Of a stretch of DNA of 64,000 nt, positions 12,601-21,463 are shown in pieces. The stretch is from NCBI GenBank assembly GCA_949358305.1, contig CASHSZ010000029.1, positions 124,001-188,000 of the forward strand, given 5' to 3'. The stretch's first letter is position 1, and each line of letters begins with the position of its first letter. Position numbers and translations under genes: made by a program. The stretch is from Strigamia acuminata. Taxonomy: Eukaryota; Arthropoda; Chilopoda; Geophilomorpha; Linotaeniidae. The notes under the pieces are model-generated. The model was not told the origin of the DNA, searched no databases, and was given only the letters and a program-made list of their open reading frames with translations.

Positions 12601-14059
12601 GAGAGCTGATTCGTTCGAGAATCTCGGTGTTATTAAAATGCTGGGAATTCTCTGGGACGTCCAGCAAGACGCGGTTCTTTTTCGAGTTCCCGAGTTCGAT
12701 GAGGTCCCTAGCACTAGGCGGGGAGTCCTCTCGCTCGTCGCGTCCCTGTTTGACCCGTTAGGTTTCCTGGCCGCGATCGTTTTGCCGATGAAGCTGCTGA
12801 TGCAGAGCTTCTGGGGCCGAGCTTTCGCCTGGGACCAGGTGTTACCGGACGACGACCGTGTTCAGGTTGCTCGTTGGTATGCCGACCTTCAACATCTGAA
12901 AGAAGTAAAGGTGCAGAGATGGGTGGGCACGTATTCTGGTGAAGGTCTAAGTTTAGAAGTGTATTGCGATGCGAGTCCTCGAGCTTATGGATGCGCAGTT
13001 TACATTCGGAATTCTTCCGGTGTAAGCAAGCTTCTCGTCGGAAAGAGCAGGATCGCTCCGTTGGACAAGCTTACGCTCCCGAGACTTGAGCTGACCGCCA
13101 CGGTGATTGGTGTTCGCATGCTCGAATACATTCAGACCGATTTTTTACCTGATTTCCCTATCTCGAGTGTAAGATTTTTTACCGACTCTATAGTCGCATT
13201 GGGTTGGATCCGATCAGAAAAGAACCGTTGGAAACCCTATGTTTCGAATCGAGTAGCCGAGGTCCTCGACAAGTCAAGGGTTGATCAATGGTCTTACGTC
13301 CCAACCGCAAAAAATCCTGCCGACATTTTGACACGTCCTTGCGACGTACCGACCTTGATTTCAAGTCACCTTTGGTGGAATGGTCCAGACCCGAAGGAGT
13401 TCGACCAGGTCGACGCCCCTCCGGTGGTCCTTCCCAAAGAAGAAGAGAAGCTGGTCTCTTCTGCAGTGACGTTGTACGATGACTTTCTCGATCAGTTTTT
13501 TAAGCGATTCCGCTCATTCAATCGCTTGACTCGCGTACTCGCGTTCATTCGCCGATGGCGCTTTCCCGCGCCCGGGAAGGAATTGAATGTGTATGAGTTG
13601 GAGGAGGCGGAACGGAAGCTGATCTACTGGTCACAGCGCATGCATTTTTTAGAAGAATGTGTAGCCGTTGAACGCAAAGAGGATGTTGAGAAGTCATCCC
13701 CCCTCAGAAATTTCGACATATTCCTGGACGAAACCGGTTTGCTACGACTCCGAAGTCGTCTTGCCAAATCGTTTCTTCCGTTTGATGAGGTTTATCCGAT
13801 TTTGCTACACCCGAGTAGTTGGGTGACCCGGTTACTTATCCGTCGTGAGCACGTTTTGCTCTTACACGGCGACTTAAGTGAAACTCTCTACCATATGAGA
13901 AACCGTTTTTGGATCATACGCGGTCGCCGAACAGTGCAGTCGGTCTTGCGAAGCTGTCTCGTCTGCAGGAGAGGGAGGCTGATGCGCGAGGACCCGCCTA
14001 CCGGTGATCCGCCGTCCGAGCGTGTTACACCTGCGGCTCCGTTCCAACACACCGTGTGA
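9674..14059 (+). CDS. BEL/Pao Gag-Pol, interrupted in the integrase region
   Basis: Encodes the capsid protein and the enzymes of retrotransposition. The first ATG is at 9674; the frame is open further upstream but only from non-ATG codons. The product is 1461 aa before a stop formed by the nested LTR. In order: Gag N-terminal region; zinc-knuckle region with CPFC at residue 383 and CFNC at 414, then CRSCGGRHHTAIC; retropepsin-like motif LDPGSHRSY with Asp500; reverse transcriptase with Asp836 (ADIKQAF) and FMDDL (Asp925, Asp926); BEL-type RNase H with YCDAS (Asp1099), LPRLEL and FTDS; and the integrase zinc domain (HVLLLHG ... CLVCRRG). The last native residues are FQHT at 14042-14053. The integrase core and C-terminus continue at 23365. 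The protease has Pro where D-S/T-G is usual. The gene is broken by insertion, with no other frameshift seen. Confidence 0.95.
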   Translation: MATQTGTGSRPTTPGGTPISPRAPTPEQMDLVEARYNSLVQALDQFLTRSRILTDPGEVEAALLSAEQQERRLLNDANTLQAYWTRATYLQGIAQIEELSSQVDHLRNRHQVSQRMVAHWSASQLNQTINTSALSGFPGAGTTVNTRRPPNTKLPTLQTVKFTGDVVKFRSFLSSFDTSVHTNSELSETEKLQYLQSMCEGDAATLISSYQLVDGSYILAREELIRSYGGDEAQRTALMKSIKDMKPILDVHPTKVLKSQLARVSTTVRMLEQLQVPVQTAGYVLADDVLRKFPYRMVLRYYEVKGTKSQNLVNMLDFFAEELKILERIEEVIGFTHLPSLKQVSEKADRSEKERKGAMASLVAAQSPKGPLSPRQGPTKPACPFCKADHLAQDCTKVVEVEARTEIVRRDRLCFNCLRSGHSFKQCPSRFACRSCGGRHHTAICRGAKDKSPVLQDRPRELQVVTNVTLSVASSLQLMIFSAELTTKSGGSHRIRGMLDPGSHRSYILKSLADRIKLRRCGVVHASTQRFNERDPVPTDYDVFSIRLKSRHSAKNITVSALSVEHLPQVSGIVHAETIEKVKALGLELAKDLPSTAQHIDVLLGVDVWWQVCLNGRKRLDQSSGLINTIFGWILSGAAGSADLLLDDTSSVACCATCDVSPDKELECLWSLEAVGIRAGERDSDFVRDRFEQSTVRLEDGRYQVRLPFNEHVTGLESNWELAVTQLSNTLKRIDASTDHKKRYHDAMWAYVREDHAEVVPPAERFWTEGVYNIPHHPVIKEDRETTKFRVVFNASSSKKGARSLNDCLYPGPSLNPDIIRVLIRFRLMCIAIIADIKQAFLQVSIDPKHRNFLRFLWVADGYFADVYSWRNLWDNLVVLRMTVVPFGVNSSPFLLCATIRAQGQLHAASHPKEADALDKGIFMDDLTSGADRPPAAVAHCVNLRNILDDAKLPLVKWAASNGEVFGSLKEEGFHMRADSFENLGVIKMLGILWDVQQDAVLFRVPEFDEVPSTRRGVLSLVASLFDPLGFLAAIVLPMKLLMQSFWGRAFAWDQVLPDDDRVQVARWYADLQHLKEVKVQRWVGTYSGEGLSLEVYCDASPRAYGCAVYIRNSSGVSKLLVGKSRIAPLDKLTLPRLELTATVIGVRMLEYIQTDFLPDFPISSVRFFTDSIVALGWIRSEKNRWKPYVSNRVAEVLDKSRVDQWSYVPTAKNPADILTRPCDVPTLISSHLWWNGPDPKEFDQVDAPPVVLPKEEEKLVSSAVTLYDDFLDQFFKRFRSFNRLTRVLAFIRRWRFPAPGKELNVYELEEAERKLIYWSQRMHFLEECVAVERKEDVEKSSPLRNFDIFLDETGLLRLRSRLAKSFLPFDEVYPILLHPSSWVTRLLIRREHVLLLHGDLSETLYHMRNRFWIIRGRRTVQSVLRSCLVCRRGRLMREDPPTGDPPSERVTPAAPFQHTV

Positions 14060-14584
14060 CGGTTTTTAATGGCTATAAATGCCTATTTTCTATAGAAAAG
14101 CGCTGTTGTGTCATTATGACGGTATTTTTACAGTATTCTGTGTAAAACGGATATAATTCCTAAATAAAGCTATTTATGAGGTTTCCATGATAAAAGATGA
14201 TGTATTAATTAGTATTAATAACATTCCTACATGATATCAAGATATCACGACCAAATCACGATGATTCGTCTACTAAAACCGCATTTGTCAATGCGCAATG
14301 TTGTCGCCAGATGGCGCGATCACGATTTAGCGGTAAATTCAAGATATGAATATAAAACATGTAAATAAATATAAAACTATATTTACTAGAACGAAACGAA
14401 GCTTTGTGAACATTAATATAAAGATATATTAATGTCTTTTGATGTTAAATACATTATAACTTCCATTTTCTGCGGGATAGAACATTTGGTGATCAATCGA
14501 TCAACCGATCGATCTGATTGGTGGATCCATTTCCGGCCCTGGGTATCCAGTTCCGGTTGTGGTGAGAATTAGCATAATGCTCCT

Positions 14585-14835
14585 CCGTATCCACTTCCGG
14601 TGATACGGGATTGGAGGGATTCGTGGAACCCATGTTCCAATTGGATGACTGGATTAATCCTTAATCCAGTCAGGTTATATAAACCCAAACAATCGGCCAT
14701 TCCGCAGCTCTGTTTGATTATTTTCTGTTTGGTATTGTTACTTAAGAAATATGATTCGTTGTTCACGTAAAAAACCTTTTGGTTCTTTGTTGATTTATTC
14801 GCAAAGAACCGTTGCATGATTCTACAGAATCATGC
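14585..14835 (+). promoter_or_regulatory. Core promoter and hairpin cluster of the nested LTR
   Basis: Four perfect inverted repeats surround the TATA box: CCGTATC/GATACGG (14585-14591, 14602-14608); GACTGGATTAA/TTAATCCAGTC with a 3-base loop (14647-14671), ending 4 bp before TATATAAA at 14676; GGTTCTTTG/CAAAGAACC with a 12-base loop (14781-14810); and GCATGATTCT/AGAATCATGC with a 2-base loop (14814-14835). The last two would lie near the 5' end of the transcript if initiation is about 30 bp after the TATA box. The same block is in the 3' LTR 7409 bp downstream. Confidence 0.7.
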
Positions 14836-15852
14836 CACCGCCGGCAATTGAAGTCGAAGTGCTGGGATTATTATGTTGCATAAATGTTACAGTCTACGGT
14901 TGCGACGCCGAAGGAGAACCCGCCGTTGTGCAATTCAGTATCCTCCGGACAGGACCAAGTTGTCTTTTTCGGTATGAACGTATTCCGTTACCACGAGTAG
15001 CATCGGTATTGTTGAGAATCGGTTCCTTCACCTGATGGTGCCAAAGCAGTCTGTTTTACAGTAACCACGAGTAGCACCAAGTGTTTGGCAAGCTGATTCT
15101 CATGGTATTCGATGCCAAAGCAGTCGGTCTATTATTAGTACCGCGAGAGATAAAACTGCTGTGCGGAGCCGCGAGCTATCGACCCCTGTGTACGTGGTAC
15201 CGTCAACCACTCGATGGACGACCGTGCTGCGACGCCGGGGACGCTTGATACCGTTCTGCATGGCAAGGCGTATATTCTAATCGATGGCAATTGTGTGTTG
15301 CGACGGGAAGCTTAATCTTCATTTTATTTATAACAGAAAAACTTAAACTCGACAACCAGTTGGACCAAAATCAAGTCAGAAGACTTAATCTCATATTGAA
15401 CTCAATATAACCGATAAGTTGACGACAACTTATTCCCGAAATATCTAAATAAGAATTCACAACGATATGAATTAAATATAATTCATAAGTGGAATATTGA
15501 TAAGTAAATGAATACATTTACTTACACCAATATCCTCCCAAAGTTGTGGCGGTGCAGACAAAGTCAACCGCAATGCTCAGATCATTCGATTTATCGACGT
15601 GCGATAGTTTACACAGCGAACCAAGGAAACCAGCGAAGCCGTATCGGACTCCAGGACACAGCCATCCGGCTTAAGATGACATCTATAATCAGGTCGAGCG
15701 ATGGGGAAACCGCTCCCATATTCCAGACCCGTAGTGATATTATTCTAGGGCCAGTTGGCCAATTCTTTGTATAGTTTAATAGCTGATTTAACTTGCCAAA
15801 TGTCGGCATTAGTCCTATGTATAATTTAGCCTTGATATTATTGTTTACCAAC

Positions 15853-15858
15853 AATAAA
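15853..15858 (+). promoter_or_regulatory. Polyadenylation signal AATAAA in the nested LTR
   Basis: AATAAA about 100 bp before the LTR end. The copy that would act for transcript ends is at 23262-23267 in the 3' LTR. Confidence 0.6.
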
Positions 15859-15950
15859 CTGTCTTGTATTTATCTCGTATTGTATTCACTGTTTATTTAT
15901 TGCGATCTCTTCCCGGTACCATTGTTAAATGGGAGTTGTGGTCGTCACCG

Positions 15951-16560
15951 TCACACGTGGAGGTCCCACCGAGATTAGGTTGCAATTAAATTCGATTGAA
16001 TTGCAACAGTGAATATTGGAGATAAATATTTAACTAAAAGATTTAAGTTAAAAATAGACAGATTAAATTTTCAGTTTATATTTCCATGTGAAGAAGTTAA
16101 ACTGATGAAATAGAAATACGTAGTAGATTTTCCTTCATTATTTTCGTTTGAAGATTTTAGGGATTTCAAAGACTACCACCTAATCTCACACGTGGAGGTC
16201 CCACCGAGATTAGGTTGCAATTAAATTCGATAGAATTGTAAAAGTGAATTTTGAGATAAATATTTAACTAAAAGATTTAGTTAAAAAACAGACAAGTTTC
16301 AAACCATGTTTATTTTCTTGAGAAACACCAAAACAGTCCTTTAACTAGGAATTTCGGAAGTTATAGACCTATCACACGATCACTGAAATAGGTTGCAAAT
16401 TAATTCGATCGAATTGCAAAAGCGAATCTTGAATCCGATATTAACTAAAAAATTTTAGTTAAAACAGACAAATAGATTTTCAGTTTATATTTTCATGTGA
16501 AAAGTTAAACTGACGAAATGGAAACGTTTAGTGAACTCTCTTTACTATTTTCGTTCGACA
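15951..16560 (+). repeat. Imperfect threefold tandem repeat at the primer site
   Basis: TCACACGTGGAGGTCCCACC occurs at 15951 and again at 16186, followed both times by AGGTTGCAATTAAATTCGAT and then A-rich sequence with AACTAAAAGATTTAAGTTAA-type segments. A third, diverged copy starts TCACACGATC at 16372; it keeps AGGTTGCAAATTAATTCGAT but has lost the tRNA match. The repeat starts inside the last five bases of the LTR, so the LTR-primer junction itself was duplicated. Copy lengths are about 235, 186 and 190 bp. Confidence 0.85.
15958..15976 (+). other. Primer binding site for tRNA-Gln (nested element)
   Basis: TGGAGGTCCCACCGAGATT starts 2 bp after the LTR and is complementary to the 3' end of animal tRNA-Gln as I know it, over about 19 bases including CCA. 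This is a strong, conventional minus-strand primer site. A second copy lies at 16193-16211. Confidence 0.85.
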
Positions 16561-19110
16561 ATTTAAGGAATACGAAGTATTTTAAATAAGAAATCAAAAA
16601 AGTTTCGAGTGAAATAAGAATACAGATATTTTTTTTCGAAGTTTGTTTTATTTCGAAAAGCTAAAAACATACAAGTTTAGAAGGCGGACTTCTTACGAAT
16701 TTATCTTTCCACCTGAAAAGTTAAAACGAAGAAAACACCGCAACTATTTGGAAATATTTACAAGAAATTAAGTTTCTTGTAACTGTACGTCGACACCGAT
16801 AGCCAGCGACCACGCGCCATAGCAATACGCGTCGATCTCCGTATCAAACGCAGCAGGGAAGCTACTCAAACCTTCAACGCAAGGTGCGAACGAATGCTTG
16901 GAAATTATGGCGGACAACAGATAAAAGACAGCGGAGAAATGTTACAGAAGGTTCGTAGAGATTTATTTAAGTGTCGCGAACTAATTTTTCCACTGCCATC
17001 GGTACCAAAGATAATTTAGTTGTTGGAGAAAAACAACACACTCCATTTCGCAGAAAAGATTTGCAAATCGAAATGAATATTACCTTTATTTGAAGGAATT
17101 AACTATTTTCACAAAAAGTACATTTTTTCCTTCGGGACAATGGAAATTAAGAAAATATAAAATGGCGGCGAATGAAGTTGCCGACCACATAGAATAGTAT
17201 TTTTTACATTGAAAGTTACGAATCACGATAAACGCTTTCCCTCGGAAAAGTAAAAGGATTTCATTCAATCTTTCCTTGCGGAAATTTAACAGTGTTTTAA
17301 GTTTCCAACGATATTTGGGTCTCCCAAATTTTGAGAATTTCTAAATGAAATTTAGCTGTTTGAAAAACAACGAATATTTTTAGTAATCTAATCGGACATT
17401 TTCCCACATGATTTCTTAAAACCGGAATAACAAATCCATTTGTGGCTATGAACTTTGCCACATGAAATATTTACGGAGCGAATATTTTTTAATTGGATTG
17501 AAGCTTTAAAATCAGATAGCTGATTTAAACGAAGAAAATAAGTTTCAAAGTAATTATTTTTCTTTCGGAAAAATCAAATAAATCACCGCTGATGAAAAGT
17601 TGTATTTTTCCATTCGAAAAAACTAAGAATTGCACAAGATTTATCTTCTATTTTGAACATAGATTTTATTCGGAAAAGGAAAGATTCTAGATACATTATT
17701 TTTCTCTAAAAATTAAGAATTTAGTCAATTTTCCTAAAGGTTAATGGAATGTCATCATATATTTCGTTCGTAATTTACGTGTTAAAGTTTAATCAGAAAA
17801 ACGATTGAATATGTTTTATTTGCGATAAGTAAAAGAAAGGTTCTTTAAAAATGGAATTTCGATGCAAATCCCACAGTAAAGGGAATGTTATGTGTGAGCA
17901 ATTAACGAAAAGTTGGAATAACTTCATTTTATTTCATTCAAAAGTAGTTGTGAAAAATCAATTTCAAATATTTTTCAAAGAAAAATTATTTTTATCGGAA
18001 AAAGTAATTTACATGTCCTCGCGCGGACCGAGTAGTAAACTGCTTAATTGTGACATCGATACTGTTATTGTGTCACGTGTTATACGGAATTCCAAACCAG
18101 TGAATTACGAATTTTGGCGCGATAGGAATAGAAGTTTGACAGTGAAAGTTCTCCAGATTTGTCTTTTCATTTGAAAAGTTCAAATTGAGGAAATGCTGCA
18201 GCAGATGAAGGTATTTACGACAATTGAGATTTAAATATTCTTTCATTCAAAAGATAAAAGATCTCTGCAAAAACATCTCGTTATTAGAGATAAGGGGGAC
18301 GAAAATTATTAAAACGAATAATCAAAGACACGTCCTTCGTAAATATCGCAAAGGAATAACTAATTGTGAAAACAATTGTCCGCTCAGGAAAAGTGGAATT
18401 TAGCTAGATATTTTCTTTCGAAAAATCAAAGCAATTGTCATCAAAAAAGAAAGATTTGATGAATAATTTTTACCCAAAAGTCTAAAGGATTGTCGAATAG
18501 TTTTCTCCCGAAAAACAAGTACACATTTGTACCAATAACTTTATCGTTTAAAGTAAAATTTCGAATATTTTCTTTTGGAAGATTAGAGAATTAGATAATT
18601 TTTCTCGCAAAACAAATTTAAAGAATTTTAACGAATTTTTATTTGTTAAAAAAATTTGTTAAAAAAGGGGGAGATGGATGGTGAAAATTTATTTTTTCAC
18701 ACTCGAAAAATGGAATTTAAACCCGAAAAAGTAAAGACTTGGTCAAATTATTCTTCCTATTGGAAATGAATACACAATGTTGGGAATCGAAAATAGATTT
18801 CAATTACAAAGGAATGATTATTTGAACGATAATTGAATAAGAATAAGAAAAATTGAGAGTTTGAGAAAACTTTATTAAAGTTGTGGTTGTAACGATATCA
18901 CACACTAACGGAATAATTAAAAGAAAAATATTTTTTGAAGAAAAGTTATTTAATTATTTGGATTGGTAAAAATCCCAAAGTTCAAGAAGATTGAAGTAAG
19001 TTTATTTTATTTTCATTTGAAAAATACAATATTTTACGAATGTCTTCCCGAAGGAATTTTATTTTATCGGTAAAACTGAAATTTCCAAAGGAACGGACTT
19101 AGTAGAGAAC
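16060..19110 (+). repeat. Non-coding leader with a dispersed TTTTC-N-GAAAA motif
   Basis: About 3 kb without a convincing gene. Over twenty short inverted motifs of the form TTTTC, 3-6 bases, GAAAA recur every 40-100 bp, often followed by GTTAAA, TCAAA or TTAAG. Examples: TTTTCATGTGAAAAGTTAAA near 16490, TTTCCACCTGAAAAGTTAAA near 16706, TTTCCCTCGGAAAAGTAAAA near 17235, TTTTTCTTTCGGAAAAATCA near 17558, TTTTTCCATTCGAAAAAACT near 17608, CTTTTCATTTGAAAAGTTCA near 18161, TTTTCTTTCGAAAAATCAAA near 18412, TTTTCATTTGAAAAATACAA near 19010. It looks like an old, degenerate iterated repeat. Its function is unknown. The one ORF here (17851-18174) is AT-rich and featureless. Confidence 0.65.
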
Positions 19111-19494
19111 TGCTAATTAAGTATAACGTCCATTATACTATTGGTTGTCGGTGAAATCCGCCAATCAGAAGTCAAGAGATCTAGGGATCCCCAGCCACCT
19201 GCTATTAAAGGAGGACCAGATCAGACACTGATCATTCGTTTCCAGACCAGACCCGCAGACGTGTTCCAGTGCCATCTTGACCACGCCGTCCGATTTCAGT
19301 CACGTTTCGAATTTTGTGTGCCGTGTAACCTGCAAAGCTAACACGTGTTAAACAAACGCGAAGTTTAATTTTACTTGTTAAAAGTGAAGTTTAGAAGTGT
19401 TTCTTGCGAAAAGTGTATTATATCGTCTTTTAAAGGGCGTATATTCGTGTTCTTTATAATTAAAGAATTAAAATCGTCAGATTCTGAATTTAGT

Positions 19495-20880
19495 ATGGCT
19501 CAAAAACCATTGAAAATGGTCGATCTCGAGGGAATTAATAAACGGACAAACTTAAATTTAAGTTATGTACCACTTGGCGATCAAACAGAAAAGATTCCCG
19601 ATCATTTTACTCTGTATTGTAATCGTCATGGACTGGATAAAACCAAGTTTAAAAATATAATCGAAGCTTCAGACTATGTAAAAGCTAGGAACTGGCGAGA
19701 TCGTACCCAATCTCAATCTTCACATCAAGATCCAGTACGGAATCCACAAACATCCAGTCGAAACTTAGTGAATCAAGATTTTCATACTATGTTTCAAACA
19801 TCCAGTAGGGGATCTAACTTAGAAAAGTTTAAACCACCTAATTCGGTAGATAAGGGGGAAGAGAATTATAAACCTAATAATTCTCGTCCAGAGAGTTCGT
19901 TAACTAACCAGTCGGTTGTTCAGAACAAATTAAAACTCGTTTACAATCGGGATCAGCTAATTTCAGTTCGATATGCTAATCCAGCTGAAGCACAACGATA
20001 TGTGGCTAGCCTTAATCTGTCGATTAACCTACCGTTATCAAAAGAATTGGGAACCGTAAACAAAAGTTTTGGGCCACCAATATCAACACAAAAGAAAGAT
20101 GTTCGAGCTGTAAACAAACGTTTGCTGTCGCCGAATCCCTGCGATGGATTTACAACTTCGTTTTCCAATCCCACGAAAAAGAAGAGTAGTTTGCATACTC
20201 CAAACAAACGTTTGCAGTCAAATAACTTACAACAACGTGCCCGATCGCCAATCACAAACTCATGTTTGCGGACGAATGATTTGTCTACCAAGAAGAGTCC
20301 CCAGCCAAGACAATTCTACCTAACACCCATTTCAAATCGGAAAAGGTTCAAACAAACTCTTTTTCCCTTGGAAAAGTATTACCAACACGATACGAGTACA
20401 AAAACAATAGTTTCAACTACTCAAATAAGAGAACCGTTCGATGGAACGTCTCAGGAAAAGAATACTTTCATCACAAAACCGAAAGTTGAAAAAGTCTTGC
20501 TCAGTCGGTTTAATACTAGTTCAACCAGCAATGAGACCAACAAATATAAATATGGTGAGACTGGCTTACACCATTCTGTTCCTGAAGCTACAAATTCACA
20601 AGAGGCCACCTTCACTTATGTCAGGAAATGTTTTCATTGTAAACAACCGGGACATACCAAACAAGATTGTCCCACATGGTCTAAACGAAAATTTAATGAC
20701 CAACGTAAAAATTTTGATTATTCAAATGTGTCAAAAGACTCATTTAAACGACCCCGACAAAATTGGGTCACCACCGAAGTATTAGAACAACGGTTTACGG
20801 AAATGGAAAACAGAATAACTGCAGTTATTAATAAGTCTATGTCCGACTTATTTGAGAAGCTTTCTCAACACAAAATGTAA
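19495..20880 (+). CDS. Gag-like zinc-knuckle protein of the nested element
   Basis: 461 aa from the first ATG at 19495; the frame is open upstream to 19375 but lacks an ATG there. The only recognisable domain is a retroviral-type CCHC zinc knuckle, CFHCKQPGHTKQDC, at residues 379-392 (CX2CX4HX4C), which in Gag proteins binds the element's RNA. The preceding 300 residues are basic and rich in Ser, Asn, Gln and Thr, probably disordered, with recurring V-N-K-R/S and P-N-K-R-L-type segments. The last 35 residues (from about TEVLEQRFTEMENR) have heptad spacing suggesting a short coiled coil. It is the sole ORF of the element, so packaging would be its likely role and the enzymes must come from elsewhere. 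Capsid homology is not evident by eye; the name Gag rests on the knuckle and position. Confidence 0.75.
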   Translation: MAQKPLKMVDLEGINKRTNLNLSYVPLGDQTEKIPDHFTLYCNRHGLDKTKFKNIIEASDYVKARNWRDRTQSQSSHQDPVRNPQTSSRNLVNQDFHTMFQTSSRGSNLEKFKPPNSVDKGEENYKPNNSRPESSLTNQSVVQNKLKLVYNRDQLISVRYANPAEAQRYVASLNLSINLPLSKELGTVNKSFGPPISTQKKDVRAVNKRLLSPNPCDGFTTSFSNPTKKKSSLHTPNKRLQSNNLQQRARSPITNSCLRTNDLSTKKSPQPRQFYLTPISNRKRFKQTLFPLEKYYQHDTSTKTIVSTTQIREPFDGTSQEKNTFITKPKVEKVLLSRFNTSSTSNETNKYKYGETGLHHSVPEATNSQEATFTYVRKCFHCKQPGHTKQDCPTWSKRKFNDQRKNFDYSNVSKDSFKRPRQNWVTTEVLEQRFTEMENRITAVINKSMSDLFEKLSQHKM

Positions 20881-21463
20881 GATCAAAAGATTTCCCGATT
20901 TCAGAGTAACAGAAAAATCCTTTCTCTATAAATCATGACCTCGTTTTCTAAAGAAAAGGGGAACAAAATATAAAAGTTAGAATTAACAAAATTTTGAAAG
21001 GTAATGCTACATTATTAAGACAACTAGTTTAATTAAATTAGTCAATTGTACAAAGAATACCAAGTGACTCCGGTCATGACAATTAAGGGGGACATTTTGA
21101 TTCTTAATTGTCAACTCTTATCATCCGAAAGCTATTATTGTATATTTATAGCAATACATCTGACTAGGCATATGAAATAAATATTTTGTGATAACACAAA
21201 TGATGATTTTATGTATGACGAAAGTTTCTTCAAAAAGAAGACTTGGAAATAAATTCTGGACTTGAATTTAGGCTATTAGAAAAGATTATTTCGGCAGAAA
21301 TCCAGAACTTAGATAATTCAAGTTAGTTTATGTAAACTCAAATTCGAAATTGGAAGTCACAGTATCTCCAAGATACATCAAGTCCGAAAATAGCATTTAT
21401 GCTAATTAGGAGAATAACGAAAACTCTATAAAATATTATATAGTTGTGTTATTAAGGGGGATG
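20881..21463 (+). other. 3' untranslated region and polypurine tract, nested element
   Basis: AT-rich, with no ORF. AAGGGGGATG at 21454-21463 directly abuts the 3' LTR and is the likely polypurine tract priming plus-strand synthesis. A similar TTAAGGGGGACA lies near 21085, with further AAGGGGGA-like tracts near 18292, 18665 and 19853. Confidence 0.7.

Larger units (their letters stand above)
14055..15955 (+). repeat. 5' LTR of the nested element
   Basis: 1901 bp, unusually long. Regulatory parts seen: TATATAAA at 14676-14683, several strong inverted repeats around it (14585-14835), a 74-bp imperfect direct repeat (CCACGAGTAGCA at 14991 and 15065; TGCCAAAGCAGTC at 15039 and 15113), and AATAAA at 15853-15858 near the 3' end. 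It has the same length and the same short ORFs as the 3' copy, so the element is young. Small ORFs (14569-14817 -, 14832-15035 +, 15508-15774 +) are duplicated simply because they lie in the LTR and show no known domain. Confidence 0.95.

Noticed and set aside
14569-15774. Small ORFs in the 1.9-kb LTR, repeated at 21978-23183
   Set aside because: Conserved only because both LTR copies are the same; the longest is 88 codons and none shows a motif.
17851-18174. 107-codon ORF inside the leader of the nested element
   Set aside because: AT-rich, low complexity, overlaps the TTTTC/GAAAA repeat region; no sign of protein selection.
16060-19110. TTC/GAA motifs as heat-shock elements
   Set aside because: Heat-shock factor sites need 2-bp spacing between alternating GAA and TTC; here spacing varies from 0 to 6, so a strict match is not supported.
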